64,000 nt of DNA, taken from NCBI RefSeq assembly GCF_010725725.1, contig NZ_AP022599.1, positions 5,394,001-5,458,000 on the forward strand, given 5' to 3'. Made by a program: the position numbers and the translations under genes. Below are positions 63,453 through 64,000 of the stretch, piece by piece. Source of the DNA: Mycolicibacterium pulveris (GTDB lineage: Bacteria; Actinomycetota; Actinomycetes; Mycobacteriales; Mycobacteriaceae). How positions within the stretch are numbered: position 1 is the stretch's first letter; every line of letters begins with the position of its first letter. The notes below the pieces were generated by a model that searched no databases, had not been told where the DNA came from, and saw only the letters and a list, made by a program, of their open reading frames with translations.

Positions 63453-64000
63453 TCACGGCGTTACGCCGTCCACGACACCCGCCACCACAGCTGACTCGGG
63501 CTGCGGAGCGCGGCGGTGACGTTGGTTGACGGCCGCAACACGGTAGAGGAACGACGGGTCGAAGAGGCGGGATGGCGGCTCGACCAGCCCGACAACTGCA
63601 AAGAACCGGGCATGGATCACGGGATCGTTTTCGCAGGCAGTCAGCACCCACTCGGAGAACCGGTTCGCAAGCCGCATCGCACGGGTCCGTCGTCCTTCGA
63701 CCTCGGGAAAGGCCAGATCAGACCCTGCGGCCAGTCGCCAGGCCACCCCGATCGATTTCGCCGCCGCCCGAAAGTAGCGTCGCGGCAGCCCGACGGTGCC
63801 GCGGCGCAACGCGTCGCGCAACGCGAGAGCGTCCATCGCCGCCACCGACATGCCTTGGCCGTAAACCGGATTGAAGCTGCACATCGCATCACCGGTGACC
63901 ACGAGCCCGTCGGGGAAGCGCCGCATCTTGTCGTAGCGCCGCCACTGGCTCGACGGCAGCCGGTGTTGCACCACCGGGGCTATGGGTTCACCTGCCTGCA
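63453..64000 (-). CDS. FAD-dependent monooxygenase, C-terminal part (gene continues beyond window)
   Basis: The frame is open to the window edge, so the N-terminus lies outside. The visible 182 residues include the FAD ribityl-binding motif GLVVTGDAMCSFNPVYGQGM and the helix MDALALRDALRRG, as in squalene-epoxidase or PHBH-like flavoprotein hydroxylases of mycobacteria. The C-terminus is helical and ends VVDGVTP. The substrate is unknown. It is the first gene of a new block after the element. Confidence 0.82.
   Translation of the reverse strand, partial: QAGEPIAPVVQHRLPSSQWRRYDKMRRFPDGLVVTGDAMCSFNPVYGQGMSVAAMDALALRDALRRGTVGLPRRYFRAAAKSIGVAWRLAAGSDLAFPEVEGRRTRAMRLANRFSEWVLTACENDPVIHARFFAVVGLVEPPSRLFDPSFLYRVAAVNQRHRRAPQPESAVVAGVVDGVTP

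Noticed and set aside
1..64000. CRISPR array
   Set aside because: No regularly spaced short direct repeats with unique spacers were seen; the repeats found are palindromic elements, iterons and att sites.

Overview
The window is high-GC mycobacterial chromosome, most likely from an environmental, fast-growing Mycolicibacterium-type species. Gene content and order follow the Mycobacterium tuberculosis Rv2578c-Rv2614c segment: radical SAM protein, dhaA, hisS, a glyoxalase-like hydrolase, ppiB, relA, apt, an SBP lipoprotein, secF-secD-yajC, ruvC-ruvA-ruvB, yebC, pdxT-tesB-pdxS, a NUDIX gene, pimA, a PIM acyltransferase, pgsA, a HIT gene and thrS. Names rest on recognised protein motifs plus this synteny recalled from memory; no database search was possible.

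Layout. Positions 1-10.3 kb hold the end of an acyl-CoA dehydrogenase gene, a radical SAM gene, helR (RNA polymerase-recycling ATPase) behind a near-consensus rifamycin-associated element, a haloalkane dehalogenase, small secreted and membrane proteins, and a 1200-residue repeat surface protein. From 10.7 to 28.2 kb come hisS, two tandem cyclophilin-like proteins, two AhpD-like genes, an ectoine-type ABC importer (ehuBCDA), and the relA-apt-lipoprotein-secF-secD-yajC block. From 28.4 to 32.8 kb there is an accessory stretch (aldehyde dehydrogenase, a 102-residue P450 fragment, membrane proteins). From 32.8 to 49.3 kb lies the conserved ruv, PLP-synthesis and phosphatidylinositol-mannoside block, whose genes are chained by 1-4 nt overlaps. 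From 49.3 to 52.2 kb come an L,D-transpeptidase, a proline-rich secreted protein and two small envelope-type proteins.

A tRNA cluster (Val on the minus strand; Gly, Cys and Val on the plus strand) lies at 52.2-52.8 kb. The last tRNA-Val is the integration site of a 9.7-kb mobile element bounded by 46-bp direct repeats (52791-52836 and 62446-62491, one mismatch). The element carries a phiRv2-like tyrosine integrase, a small winged-helix excisionase, an AAA/RecA-fold ATPase beside an iteron-like symmetrical repeat cluster, a run of small overlapping phage-type genes, a P27-type small terminase and a 1067-residue single-chain restriction-modification enzyme. There is no large terminase, portal, capsid or tail gene. 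This is the layout of a phage satellite (PICI-like) with a restriction system as cargo, and is the most interesting part of the window.

After the element the chromosome resumes with an alpha/beta hydrolase and the C-terminal part of an FAD-dependent monooxygenase running off the right edge. No CRISPR array or rRNA gene was seen.
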